Assembly: GCF_000346465.2 (NCBI RefSeq)
Contig: NC_034015.1
Span: 3,807,845 to 3,871,844, forward strand
DNA: 64,000 bases
Direction of reading: 5' to 3'
Source: Prunus persica
Lineage: Eukaryota; Streptophyta; Magnoliopsida; Rosales; Rosaceae
The notes below the pieces were generated by a model, which had not been told where the DNA came from, did no database searches, and saw only the letters and a list, made by a program, of their open reading frames with translations. Below are positions 1 to 11,737 of the stretch, in pieces; the stretch's first letter is position 1; every line of letters starts with the position of its first letter. The position numbers were made by a program, and so were the translations under genes.

Positions 1-767
1 ATTGTAAGAAAATAAATCACACTAGAGCATCCAACAATAAATCATACATCGATAACATGATCCATAATCATTCATCCTACAACACAAGCATAAACAATAG
101 AACCCGACAATATGATACTTGAATCGCGTATACAAGCACATAAATCCAAAATATACAGCCACCTGCACAAGTTACATCTCCACAAGAAAAATACATATCC
201 AACACAATAAATTTTAAATTTCCAATACAGGCTTTACTTACAGCTTCAAACACTCTGTTATGTCACATCTATGCAACAAAGAAAAATTTATGGCTGGAGT
301 TATTGCATGACAAAAATGATAACTAATTCAACGTCGTTCTACTTTTCACAGGTCTTTAAATAAATAATCACATCATAAAGATCCGGGGTTTAATTACCAT
401 TTTACAAATCAAAACGCTCAATACCATTCAAAGAGAAGATTAACCATTTCTAAATCGCTCAACTTCAAATGTTTTTTCACACAAATTTTCCTTCTCACAC
501 GTAACATGTACAAAGCTAATGAATCCGCAAAACCAAATACCACGATTTAAAAGGAAAAATTCAAAATCGATGATCCAAATTCCGCAGCAGAAAGTCAAAT
601 TAAACGCAGAAAATATATACAACATGACCCAATACATGACCTAACCCTAATTACAAAAACAAGAACCCAAATCAGAAACACAACACCTAGATCTGGCATG
701 GATGAACGATCCATAACATGTAAATATGAATAATATACAAATATTGGAAGGGAGATCGAAGTCTAAC
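1..767 (-). other. Calmodulin intron 1 (partial)
   Basis: AT-rich sequence directly downstream, on the minus strand, of the calmodulin first exon. It begins with a GT donor at 767-766 and runs off the left edge of the window, so the intron is at least 767 bp long. A long first intron splitting the Gly codon of the first EF-hand loop is the usual plant calmodulin structure. Short open frames here (for example 440-637 on the minus strand) have no domain signal. The acceptor is not in the window. Confidence 0.75.
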
Positions 768-843
768 CATCGCCATCCTTGTCGAATAGGCTGAAGGCTT
801 CCTTGAACTCAGAGATCTGATCGTCGGTCAGCTGATCCGCCAT
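768..843 (-). CDS. Calmodulin, first coding exon (partial gene)
   Basis: This exon encodes the first 25 residues and one base of codon 26 of calmodulin, the Ca2+ sensor with four EF-hands. The start is the ATG at 843-841. Visible residues include [20 protein letters not shown] followed by DKDGDG, which is helix E and the first Asp/Gly positions of EF-hand loop 1. The exon ends inside a Gly codon at GATG|GTTAGA. This is the conserved first intron position of plant calmodulin genes. The remaining exons (about 124 residues) lie left of the window, so completeness of the gene cannot be judged. The sequence matches canonical calmodulin rather than divergent CML proteins, but the exact isoform cannot be assigned from 25 residues. 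Confidence 0.93.
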
Positions 844-981
844 CGGTGCTTGTCTGTTTCCCGAGAATCTGAGATTGCGTTTTCTTTTCTCTTCGAAATC
901 AAGAACACAAAAATTTGCGAGAAAAGAAACAATGAGAGAGATTTTCTTTCGTTCAGACAAACAAGCGAAGAAGAGTGTCCG

Positions 982-989
982 TTTTTATA
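982..989 (-). promoter_or_regulatory. Calmodulin TATA box
   Basis: TATAAAAA on the minus strand, about 140 bp upstream of the calmodulin ATG. It implies a start of transcription near 950-960 and a 5' UTR of roughly 110 bp. Spacing and sequence are typical of plant TATA promoters. Confidence 0.6.
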
Positions 990-999
990 TCAGTCCAGC

Positions 1000-3430
1000 G
1001 CATCTCCTTTCGCATCTCAACTTTACCATTTTAGCCCTCGACGCCTATCATATTTTCCTTTTTCGAAATGACAGTTTTGTCCATATCGCGACTCTTTTTC
1101 TAGCGACTTCTAATATGGAAACAGACGCATCTAATAAATTTCACAATATTAAATTACCAAAAATAAAATGACAATATTATTATTTACCAAAAAAATATGC
1201 GCTTATCAAAATACTACTTTTGGTTCTTTACGATTTAGACTTGAAATGTTGTTTATATTTTAATATTTCTAGAGGGCTTTTTTAAGTAATATTTAGCATT
1301 ATCCATATATATATACACACAAACAGAGTAAAAGGCATAGAAACATTCAAAATACAAAACATTACCCTTGATTAATGAATTTATTAAGAATTAGAATTTT
1401 CATAAAATAAGGATATTATAGTAAATCAACAGATTAAAAAAAATTAAAAATAAGAACATGAGTCCTATTTTCACGGCATACAACAACCAAATTATTTTCT
1501 CTCTCTTAATTCTAAAGTGAAAAAGAAAAATCAATTGACACAACTAGTTTAATAATTTATGTTGTTATATGATTGCCAAAATAGAAAGAAAATAACTCAA
1601 AATAGTTTTTTAAATATTTAAAAATAACTAAAACTAGTTAAATGGGGTTCATTTTGGACATATTGACAAATTAAGAAGCAATCGATACTGAACGCAAAAA
1701 AAATAATTTCTTTTTAATTTTTTTAATACAAATGATTTTGAGATAGGAGAATTTTTCTCACATACACTGTCAAGCTGTAACGAAGGTTACTGAGCTAGAC
1801 TCCATTGACACAACAGTTTCTTTGTACATCATTTTAAACCAAATCGTGTCATGAGTTTCTTATAAAATTAACAAATTTGTTTATGTTTTTATATTTGGAC
1901 CAGTTAAGTTTCTTCATTTTTGGGTAAATAAAAAACTTCTCAAATCGTTTACCAAAAAAAAAAAAAAAAAACTTCTCAAATCAAGGATGAAGAAATAGTC
2001 AATTTTTGTTGGATAGTTATGGTTTTGAATTAATATTAAGGAGGTTCTTTTTATTATAGTTTTAAATTGAATTGAAATATACATACAAAAATATTTGAAC
2101 TTATAATATCTCACTTGCTCATCACATCTGAATGCCACTTGAATTAGAGTTCATAAGCAATGTTTTTACCTTGATTCTTACAAAATTATGCTAAACCAAA
2201 CCTATCTATCATCTCCATCTTTGTATGATATATTTTGGTCCTTCTATATGCACACCCATATTTAGTAGATAACCATATTGCAATTTTTTCATAGATAATA
2301 CTTTTAAAATTAATTTAACGAAAATGAATTCAACTAGTTGGTAATATTTTTAACATATTTTCTTACAAAACTTACGGTGATCATGAGCGTTCAACTATTA
2401 CAATAGGAGTTATAATGTTTATTTTAAAATATATAATTAATTTTAATTAGATATACAAGTAACATATATTGTTACCATTTTACATTTTTCTTTGAATACT
2501 ATACTAAATTCATCAAATTGTACACATGTTTTCACTCTTTTTGATGTCGACAAAGAACTCTCATATGTTTATGTGATTGTTCCAAAGAGGGGCATTTTAG
2601 GTAAGGTAAACTTTTGAGAAAATTTTCAGAATGGTCATAACAGTAAAAATAAATAAATAAATAAGAGAAAATAAGCAATTGCTCGAAAATTAAAATTTAA
2701 ACATTTTGGAGCTTTGGAAAAATGATGAACGATAGTGATGGCCTTTATCATGTTGCCACGTGGCAGCCAAGATGACATGGAAAACTCCAGTCAAATCAGA
2801 GCCCATCAGATACAGTGCGTCTCCTGTGGTTCTGATTGTAGCCAAGTATAAGTCTTGGTCTATTTTTACTAAGAATAACTTTACGCGTAGTGTGGTGGTT
2901 GTCGTTGTCAAGAAATTTTTTTTTTTTTTTTTTTTCAAAGGTTTCGAATTATGTGATTGCTACGCTTAAAATTTGACGCGGTTTCTACGCGTACGCGGAA
3001 TGTGAGCTCATCCCCTCACGCGTTGACTGCCACGTAACCACACTTCCCCGTCCATCTTGAACTCTCTCTCTCAGCTCAGGCAACCTTATCGATTCTTTTC
3101 TTTTACTTTTTTTCTTTTTGTTTTTTGTTCGTTCAACTCGAAGAAAATATCGAGCCTGAAAAAGAACGCCGCTTCTCATTTTCTTATTCTTTTTTCAAGC
3201 GGTCCAATTCTAATTCATCCAACTTCGGAAACTCCTTAAAAATGCATCCGTACTCTAAAATCTTGATCTCGGTTATATATAACGAAGGGAAAATTATAAA
3301 GAGAGAATTGGAAAATAGAGATAGATAATAAAATTTGCGTCAGTTAATTTATATATCTTATTTTAATAAAATCTATTATTTATAGATTTAGATTAATATG
3401 AAGATATTAACAACTCATAAATTATAAACT
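1000..3430. other. Intergenic DNA without a recognisable gene
   Basis: Very AT-rich sequence upstream of the calmodulin gene. It contains an A-run near 1954-1972, a T-run near 2919-2935, and a short less AT-rich patch at 2975-3055 with ACGT and TTGAC elements that could be distal promoter sequence. I see no conserved coding sequence, tRNA or complete transposon here. Confidence 0.5.
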
Positions 3431-3479
3431 CATAACTATGATATTTAGTCCATAAGTTAGCCTCAGACCAATGGTCATA

Positions 3480-3598
3480 CTTTGTAGAAAAGTATGTTTA
3501 GCCTTAGACCAATGGTCTCAGATTCAAAATTCTTAGGCATTAGTGTATGTGAATAAATTATCCCCCTTCCCTTCCTACCTTTGAACAAAAAAAAAAAA
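3480..3598 (+). mobile_element. SINE-like element
   Basis: A degenerate polymerase III A box (TAGACCAATGG near 3506) and B-box-like stretch (GATTCAAAATTC near 3522) are followed by a plant SINE-type tail (CATTAGTGTATGTGAATAAA) and an A-run at 3586-3598. A nearly identical 19-bp piece, CCTCAGACCAATGGTC, lies just upstream at about 3460. No clean target duplication was found, so this is tentative. Confidence 0.4.
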
Positions 3599-3906
3599 AC
3601 CTAAAATCCAAATTATCCCAATCAATTTTCTGAAATTATAAAAATATTTTTTAAGGACCTCGAAATATTTAATGTCTCATAGCTTAATCCAGAAGGGGTC
3701 ATTGGAAAACATCCTTTGAGATTATTTTCGAGGTTTTCAAAAAAAAAATAATAAAAAACCTTATAACACCACAATAGGGAAGCTAGAATTGTGCTTTTTA
3801 GGGATAAAATGTACAACTTGCCCCTTGATGAATTTGTTCAGAGCAACAACAATTACAACAATGGCAAAAATAGGGGGCAATGTGGCTTGAGAAGAGAGAG
3901 AGAGAG

Positions 3907-4018
3907 GAAAATTTTGACCACATCGCTTTTGTTTTGTTTTGTGCAGAAGAAAATTTTGACCACATCGCTTTTGTTTTGCTTTGTGCAGAAGAAAATTTTG
4001 ACCACATCGCTTTTGTTT
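3907..4018 (+). repeat. 42-bp tandem repeat, 2.7 copies
   Basis: A 42-bp unit starts at 3907, 3949 and 3991 (last copy partial). Each copy begins GAAAATTTTGACCACATCGC; copies 1 and 2 differ by one base. Because 42 is divisible by three, the array reads open on both strands and creates repetitive ORFs that are not evidence of a gene. Confidence 0.95.
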
Positions 4019-4136
4019 GACCTATGGCGAATTAGAATTACGCTTAGGAGAATAAACTAGCTGACCGTAAACAACTATTTCTTGACCCAATGTGTGCGGC
4101 CATCCAAAGTAATCCTTTGTTGAAACTCATAAGGGG

Positions 4137-4300
4137 TCGTTTGGTACACAGTCTTGGCTTGGACTGGCTTGGACTGGCTTGGACTAAATTTAGTACCATG
4201 TTTGTTTCATTTAATTCTAGTCTTAGATGGGATTGCTAATACCGGGCCCACCAAAAACACCTCATTAGGAGGGGACTACTAAGCCCATGTAGAAAGGGAG
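4137..4300 (+). repeat. Left inverted-repeat end, GTTTGGTACACAG type
   Basis: CGTTTGGTACACAGTCTTGG at about 4139 recurs inverted at 15183-15218 (…GTGTACCAAACGAGC). It is followed by a 10-bp tandem motif, TTGGACTGGC, at about 4154-4186. The two ends bracket the whole transposon cluster. Such ends are common on plant hAT-like non-autonomous elements. I found no matching target duplication, so whether they form one element is unproven. Confidence 0.45.
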
Positions 4301-4485
4301 GATTAGCTAGTCCTATGTTCACCAATGTACAAGATGCATATATTATATTGTAATACTAATAACATATATTACTATTATTATTATTATTATTATTATTACA
4401 TACACATATACTATAATGTACATATATACATGTATATACACATATACATGTATATATATAAACACATATATATATATAATATATA

Positions 4486-4901
4486 CAGTCCCCTTCTATT
4501 GAGGAATCCCTCAAATAATTTTATTTGAGGGACGCCCCTTAGGGTACCCTACAATTTTTTTCTCAATGATCCAAACCATCTATTTTTTAGGTCTTTATTC
4601 AGAGATCATCCTTACAAAAAATTAGACAAATCGAAAATCATTTCGACATCCAATTGTGTCTTACAAAATCAATGAATACGATGCTTCAAGAAAATGCTAA
4701 AATTTCAATAGCTTAATTGAGTGATCAAATAATATCGGATTCAAGTGATTTTTTGTTCAATTGATTTTTTGTTGAGATGATCTTTGAATGAGTATGTACA
4801 AAATAGACGGTTTGGATTAGTGAAATACAATCCGGAGTGGGGCCTACAAGGGTGTCCCTCAAATAAGCTTATTTGAGGGATCCCTCAATGGAAGCTCTCT
4901 G
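4486..4901 (+). mobile_element. MITE copy 1 (TA target duplication)
   Basis: A 416-bp non-coding element flanked by TA on both sides. Its ends are imperfect inverted repeats: CAGTCCCCTTCTATTGAGG on the left and the inverse of CAGAGAGCTTCCATTGAGGG on the right. Each end also holds internal hairpins around GGATCC and AAGCTT. It sits in an AT-dinucleotide tract. TA duplication and small size fit a Tc1/mariner-like MITE; the family is not identified further. Confidence 0.8.
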
Positions 4902-5187
4902 TAATATATATATATATATATATATATAAATACATATAGATATATACACATATATTATTATTATAATATACTCATATACACATACATATTAATATTATAA
5001 TAATAGCATACATGTATACATGTATATATGTAATATATATTATATTATACATTAATGTACATATATACACGTATATGTATATAAACACATATATACATAT
5101 ATAATATACCCATATACACATACATATTAATATTATAATAATAACATACATGAATATATGTAATATATATATAAGTATATATACATA

Positions 5188-5588
5188 CAGTCCCCTTCTA
5201 TTGAGGGATCCCTCAAATAAAATTATTTGAGGGACGCCCTTTAGGGTACCCTACAATTTTTTTCCCAATGATCCAAATCATCAATTTTTTAGGTCTTCAT
5301 TCATAGATCATCCTTACAAAAAATTAGACAAATCGGAAACCATTTCGACATCCAATTGTGTCTTATAAAATCAATGAACACGGTGCTTCAAGAAAATGCT
5401 AAAATTTCAATAACTTAATTGAGTGGTCAAATAATATCGGATTCAAGTGATTTTTTGTATAGATGATCTTTGAATGAGTATCTACAAAATAGACGGTTTG
5501 GATTAGTGAAATACAATCCAGAGTGGGGCCTACAAGGGGTGTCCCTCAAATAAGCTTATTTGAGGGATCCCTCAATGGAAGCTCTCTG
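5188..5588 (+). mobile_element. MITE copy 2 (TA target duplication)
   Basis: A second copy of the element at 4486-4901, same orientation, 401 bp, flanked by TA at 5186-5187 and 5589-5590. It lacks a short stretch of the central region present in copy 1. It too is embedded in AT-rich microsatellite sequence. Confidence 0.8.
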
Positions 5589-5821
5589 TATATACATATA
5601 TGTGTATATATATTATACCCATGTATGTATTATAATATACATATACACATGTATATACACATATACATTATATATTTATACTATATGTATATATATATAT
5701 ATTATAATATACATATATATATATGTATTATACCCATATATATTATAATATATAGATACACCTATATACACATATATTATATACATGTATATACATATAT
5801 ATATGTATATTATAATATATA

Positions 5822-6084
5822 GGGAAATAGCTCTAAATGCCACCATTTTTATAATTTTAACTGAAAATACCACCTCTCCCCAAAAATTTTGCAACTATCA
5901 CCTATAAATATATATTTATTGTCCATTTATTGCACACATATCACTTTTGCTAAAATTTTGTTCTCTCTTTGTCGCTCAGCTCTCTCTGTCTCTATTGCTC
6001 AGGTCTCACTCTCTGTTCGATCAGCTCTCACACTTTCTTCTCTCTTTTACTGTCGCGGGAAGCTCTAGGGGCTCTCTTGCACAG

Positions 6085-6141
<57 letters not shown>

Positions 6142-6692
6142 AAGCAGTGGTCTTCCTCTTCCATCGTTCACCTGCAAAAGGTACTGTTCATCGTCAATTT
6201 GAATTGGTTTATGGGTTTCTCTGAAGTTAGTTTAGGGTTTATGGGTTTCTATGAAATTGGTTTAGGGGTTTCTTCGAAATTGGTTTAGGGTTTAGGAGTA
6301 TCTCTGAAATTGGATTAGGGGTTTCTCTGAAATTGGTTTAGGATTTAGGGCTTTGTCTGAAATTGGTTTAGGGTTGAGGGGTTCCTTTGAAATTGTCTGA
6401 TTCTGATGATTCCGTATTTGAAACATTGAATGGGTTTATTCTTTGTGGATTGATTCTTGCGTTTGATTTGGAATTCTGTTATTTTGCTGTTGTTTTGTTG
6501 TTGTTATTGATGTTTTATTGATGTTTTAGTGCTGTTTTTTGCTATCGTATTGCCAATTTAGTGGTTGTGTATTGGCATTTTAGTGCTGTTGTATTGCTAG
6601 TTTATTATGATTTTATTCTCGTTTCATTATGGTTTTAATGGTTTTTGTGATTTTTGCAATTGAAGTCTGTGTTTCCTGTTTTTTTTTTTTTT
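5822..6692 (+). repeat. Left terminal inverted repeat of the Mutator-like element
   Basis: Inverse of 13217-14126 with only scattered base differences. Contains (CT)25 at 6088-6138, a block of GGGTTT/AATTGG repeats at 6205-6390, and a degenerate ATTG-rich stretch at 6480-6620. The sequence resembles a promoter plus 5' UTR: a CT tract is followed by AAAAGGTACTG, a donor-like site. Confidence 0.85.
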
Positions 6693-6693
6693 T

Positions 6694-7190
6694 GGGAAAT
6701 AGCTTAAAATGCCACCCTTGTTATAATTTTAACTAAAAATACCACCCCTTCCCAATTTTTTTACAACTACCACATATAAATACATCTTTATTGTGGAATG
6801 ATTGTACCCATTTCAGTTTTTCAGAAATTGGGTTCTCTCTCAACTCTCTTGGCTCTATCTCTCTCTTCAGCCCTTCTCTCTCCCTCATGTAACTCTCTCT
6901 CTCTCCGACGCAATCGTCTTTCTCCCTCAGCGGTGGCTATTCATCCAAGCTTAACTCCACGGTTCACATCCATGAGGTACTGTTCATCTTCCTTGTCTTT
7001 GAAATTTGGGGTTTTTGTGAATTTGGTTTATGGTGTATGAATTTGTAAGAAATTGATTTAGGGGTTTCTTTGAAATTGGTTTTGGGTTTTAGGGTTTAGG
7101 GGTTGCTCAGAAACTGGTTTAGGGTTTATGGGTTTCTTTGAAATTGGTTTAGGGATTTCTCTAGGGTTGAGGGTTTATGGGTTTCCATGA
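6694..7190 (+). repeat. Diverged direct copy of the terminal repeat
   Basis: Starts GGGAAATAGCTTAAAATGCC, directly next to the inner end of the left inverted repeat. It follows the same order of blocks as 5822-6400: the ACCACC motif, CT-rich leader, GGTACTGTTCATC, then GGGTTT/AATTGG repeats. It is clearly more diverged than the right arm. It may be an older terminal repeat or the native upstream region from which the terminal repeats arose. Confidence 0.6.
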
Positions 7191-7910
7191 ACTGGGTAAT
7201 AACTCACACCCACTCTCACTCGCTCGCAGACACTCTTCACAAAAATCAAACTCTTCATTTTGTCACAGAAAGTTTGGACTTTGTTCACCTTTGTCTGGGT
7301 AAGTCCCAACTATCTATATTTTTTGATGAGATTTTAAGCTCTGGGCTTTGTGATTTCTACAAGAATTAATTCCACAATATTCTGATTTAATTGTTCAAAT
7401 CAAAGCAAAGGAAGGAACGTTGTTTATGGATGGGTAATTGTCAAAAACGACTTCTGGAATCTACATGCTTATAATCAAATTTTGCATATGGATTTATGGG
7501 ATGGTTTTGGGTTCCCTGTAATCTTTTGAGAATGTTTTGTTTATGGCATTTTTAAATGGGCTTGATTTTTGGTTTGGTAGAATGCATTTGATTGTGGTTT
7601 GGGTGATAGAGTGGTGGAGATGCAGATGGAGGTGTGGGTACTTTGTCTCTGTTAAAAGGAAATTGCAGGTTTATGGTTTGGTTTAAACAATTGTGTGGTT
7701 GTGTGTTCGCTTTAGGTGTCAGTATCGTGATGCAAAGGAGACTGTGTTTCTAGGTTTAAATTCAGTGTTTCTATGTACATAATTAGGTGATTTCTTAATA
7801 TTTCTATTAGGTTATTTCAGTTTGTTTTCTGTTTGATTTGGAAAGCTGCGCTTGGCATGATTGTTTTCTTTAAACTTGGTTGATTTAGGTTTGGCCAGAA
7901 GGTGCTGGCA

Positions 7911-9751
7911 ATGGCTACAGCGACATATCCACCACTACCACCGTATTATAAGCTCTACAAAGATTACTTGCAAGATCCCAAATCAGCTCCGGAGCCGCCC
8001 TCTCCGATTTAAAGGACATGCATTTGTTATGGTGACAATTACACTATGAGCTTTTCTCATTCTTTGCATTCTTCCTGTCAAAATTTATAAAAACTGTGTA
8101 ATTTGATTTCTGAAAATTGCTTTTGTCACTAATGACTAGATGCTAGAAGTTTTTGTGAAAAGTAAAGTTTGTTGAATTTACTGTTTGAAGAATGCCATCT
8201 CTCCTTTATAGTAGTTGCTTTACTGTTTGAAGAATGCCATCTCTCCTTTATAGCAGTTGCTTTAGCCAGGAATGTCATATATGACCTTTAAAGTTGTTGG
8301 CTTTGAATGTTGAGTTTGGAAAATGTGTAATTCTATAATCTACTATGTTGATGTTATCAATGTATGATTTCTTTGTTTTCCTTGTAATCTCTTCTTAATT
8401 AGTTTTATCTTATTTTATATAGACTGATGACATTCTTCCGAGCTTGGAAGATCAGGGAGTGCATCAACTGTATCCAAAAGGCCCAAACATTGGTATGCCT
8501 CCCTCCGTTCTAGTTTTAATTATTTGTATTGTCATGTGAAATTATTGCTCTTGAAATTTCTGATTGATTGCCATAGTTTTCTAGGCTATGGCGTATATCC
8601 AATCCATACTAGAAAATGTTGTCATGCATGATAAATCTGACATTACGACTAAAATATGAACCCTTAATGAGCCTTCTTTAGTGCAATACAAATGTCCTCT
8701 CTAGAAAGGAGAAGAGTGTTAGGGGGTATGTATCATCTGGTTTGCAGAGCATGATTTTATTGATAATAACTAACAAGAAACAAATAAGAACTGCCTGTGC
8801 ACATACGTGTATGTCTGTTTATTCTAGTGTCTATATATATATATATTGTGCATATGCATGTGTTTGTTTTCCGCCTCTAAAATGTTTTATGCTTCTCTGA
8901 CAAAAATTGTGATCCTTCTTAGATTTTAAGAAGGAACTGAGGTCACTTAACAGAGAATTGCAGCTGCACATTTTGGAGCTGGCTGATATTCTTGTAGAGA
9001 GACCTTCACAGTACGCAAGGAGATTGGAAGATATATCTCTTGTCTTCAAGAACTTGCATCATCTTCTCAACTCATTGCGTCCCCATCAAGTAAGATAGTT
9101 TTGGGTCTTAGAATGCACTGTATTGGTTTGTGTTTTGAGGTACTTTATTTTGTAATGTATTTTATCAAACAGGCTAGGGCAACGTTAATTCACATTCTAG
9201 AACTTCAAATACAACGTCGTAAACAAGTTGTGGAGGATATAAAGAGGTATGCTTTCAACAATTACTGGAAATATTTGTGGTCTGAGGCTGAAATGTTTTG
9301 CTTTGTTTTCCAAAACAGTTGAAAGAAAATTTCTTTGTCCTTCGATCATTGAAATGAATCGCTTATATAGCATTTTATTTAGAGTAAAAGTACTTGAATC
9401 TACTAGGCTATTCTTTTGGTGCATTGTAGAAGTTGTTGAAAACTCCCCTGTTCTTATATGTGAGGCATCGAAATGTTGATTTTTAGTTTCTTTCAACCTT
9501 GAATTATGAGGTTAAAAGTAAACTGCGGTGTGTGCATGGTCAGTGTAAGAGTTCGAAGATGCATATAAATTCTTTAAATCTACTGGTATTGTGACTGTGT
9601 AATCAATCTGCCATGTGGATTGGATGTTACATAATTGCTTGTGACTATTTGCTTCACTTTCTTGTTTAGGAGGAGAGAAGAAGCACGGAGACTTCTCAAG
9701 GAGTCTATTGGAACGTTGGAGGACACCGACGCATCTTTTGTGCTAAAGTAA
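7911..9751 (+). pseudogene. MED7: Mediator subunit 7 (MED7) copy, disrupted
   Basis: MED7 is a middle-module subunit of the Mediator complex that links transcription factors to RNA polymerase II. Five exons can be read: 7911-8045, 8423-8492, 8923-9089, 9173-9246, 9670-9751, about 175 codons as in plant MED7. A 5' UTR intron probably spans 7299-7888. Recognisable segments are MATATYPPLPPYY, ELQLHILELADILVERPSQY, NLHHLLNSLRPHQ and ARATLIHILELQIQRRKQ. Two lesions are visible. Codon 34, normally Glu, is TAA at 8010-8012. The first intron begins ATGAGC instead of GTGAGC at 8046. Later exons stay open with good splice sites. Retained introns show it is a DNA-level copy, not a retrocopy. It lies inside a Mutator-like element, so a functional MED7 is expected elsewhere. 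Alternative: translation from a downstream start. Confidence 0.88.
8177..8260 (+). repeat. 42-bp tandem duplication
   Basis: Two adjacent 42-bp copies beginning TTTACTGTTTGAAGAATGCC in MED7 intron 1, differing by one base (GTAGTT versus GCAGTT). A simple local duplication. Confidence 0.9.
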
Positions 9752-10140
9752 GGGTGTGTGCTCATGTTCGTTCTGCCGCCGATTGAAGCCTCTTGGAGAG
9801 TTGCATCTCAATACCTTCATCATGCTTCATGTATTAGAAAAATTATAGGTTCAATTATCATTGTAATCAAACTAAAAGCAATTTGATAGTGTGCATGATA
9901 CTGTTCTCTCTTGCTCTGCTGCTATGAAATTCTTATTTACCGATTGGCAAAGAAGAAAACATAGTTTCGACAAAGTCAATAGATCATTACAAGAACCCTA
10001 GAATACACTAGCGGAACTAGGACAAAGGCTACAGTGGGCTGTAGCCTAGGGAGGTTTTGGGGTTAAACAAAAATCAAACCTATATATTTGCCTCATTTGA
10101 AATGCAGAGCAATAAGCTCTTTAAATTATAGTCTGTAATG

Positions 10141-10425
10141 GATGTCGGATGTACTTAAAGATGTCGGATGTCCCCACTGATACTTAAAGACGTCGGATGT
10201 ACCCCCTCCAAACGAGCATGTCAATTACCCTATTGCATGTGTATTGTACTAATATTGCCTTTGTATTGCATAGATATTGTATGCATATTGTCACCCTATT
10301 GTATGTATATTGTGCTACTATTGCTGTTGTATTGCTGTTATATAACTCTAATATTGCCTCTCTAGTGCACGTATATTGGCCACATATTGCCATTATATTG
10401 TATGTATATTGAGTACGGCTTATCA
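10141..10425 (+). repeat. Degenerate short tandem repeats
   Basis: GATGTCGGATGT occurs three times at about 10141-10200. It is followed by roughly 20 imperfect copies of a ~10-bp unit of the form TATTGYATGTA between 10220 and 10415. A similar ATTG-rich pattern lies at the inner part of the terminal repeats (6480-6620 and its mirror), so this block may be a decayed piece of terminal-repeat sequence. Confidence 0.6.
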
Positions 10426-11197
10426 ATGGGTTTACAATTTAGGCCCTACTTCATTCAAAAAGAAGACGAGAACGAGAACGAAACAACGTGCCTTTCAAAA
10501 ACAGGCAATCAGATGCATAATAATTGCACCGTAAGACATTGTAAGAAATTATTTTTAAAAATAATGTACACAAAAAGGAAGGTATGAATAAATATGCAAA
10601 TGCTTCGTGATGAGTTGAAGAAAAGGATGATTACATTTGGTGGTTTGATTATGTTTGGTGATACGATATGTTCTTCATCTTAATCTTCTTCATATATATA
10701 CTTGTTGTATTATTAATTCACACAAATTCATCTCGTAATCATCCAACTATTAAAGCTAAGTAAATGAAATGAAACAAAAGAAGAAGCCCAAAATAAACAG
10801 AAACAACAATTTCTAGCACCCTTTTATCGCCTCTCTATCACTACTGTATCACCAACCTATCACCAGTTTATTGCGTTTTAGGCAGAAACAAATTATGCAC
10901 TTCCTCTGTTTTTTATTTTTGACATATGTCCATTGTTTGACCTCCATTTTCCTGTAAGGAAAACAAAGAACACATGAATTTAATTTGGAATGGATAGATA
11001 GCTTTCCATTAAACCTTTTGACCAAAAAAAGTAAACAGCAGAGCTTCTCCTAGCAAGCAAAGGCAGGATTGAGTTGATGACCATTAGTTCAAACATTATG
11101 TGATCTAATAGGGATAACAAATTTTGGGAACAAGTAATGAATCTTCAAAACGATAAAGAACAACTAGTAAACTAATTTATGCATTTTAACTTTGCAC

Positions 11198-11290
11198 GGG
11201 TCACAGCGCTGAACATGATATTTGGTAACCATCTCTATACTTAGGGGTCACAGTGCTCAACATGATATTTGGTAACCATCTCTATACTTT
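11198..11290 (+). repeat. 47-bp tandem duplication
   Basis: Two copies of a 47-bp unit with GGGTCACAG and CATGATATTTGGTAACC, separated by exactly one period and differing at a few bases. Confidence 0.9.
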
Positions 11291-11737
11291 ACAGTTATGA
11301 AATTGACATGTACATTTCTTTTCCCCAAACCAAAGGTTTTTAAAAATTCCACAAAGTTTATGTATAATACTTGACTGTATGCAAACTCAAAGAATTCGAT
11401 TAATGTATGAATAACAAATAATTCTTCATATATGCAAAAGTCAACCACATGACTTGAAATTAGAAATTCTCACTGCACATAAATCCACCATTACTACATA
11501 CAAATAAACATCCACAATTCCATAAGGCATAAGGCAAGTTCTAAGGGATACACAAGGAAAGAAAGAAAAAAATATTTCCAAGAACAGCCAATGAGAAATA
11601 ATGTTACAGACCAAAAGCAAACAAGGCAAAGTTAAACCACCATTCTTAAGACAAAAGGCACCAGACAATTTCTATTTATTGAATCAGCTCACAGAAAATG
11701 GTCGATGTGTATCACTTCAGGTCTCTCTTTGTCTAGA

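Noticed and set aside
3907..4018. Possible CRISPR-like direct repeats
   Set aside because: Units are contiguous without unique spacers and the genome is a plant nuclear genome.
3791..4060. Open frame with a 14-residue repeat
   Set aside because: Produced by the 42-bp tandem repeat, whose length is a multiple of three; open on both strands.
5523..5894. Long Tyr/Ile-rich open frames on both strands
   Set aside because: They translate AT/GTAT microsatellite sequence between MITE copy 2 and the Mutator-like element; low complexity, no conserved coding signal.
5947..6288. Ser/Leu-repeat protein in the left terminal repeat and its mirror at 13620-14001
   Set aside because: The repeat comes from the CT/GA microsatellite; the tract differs in length between the arms, so no conserved protein is implied.
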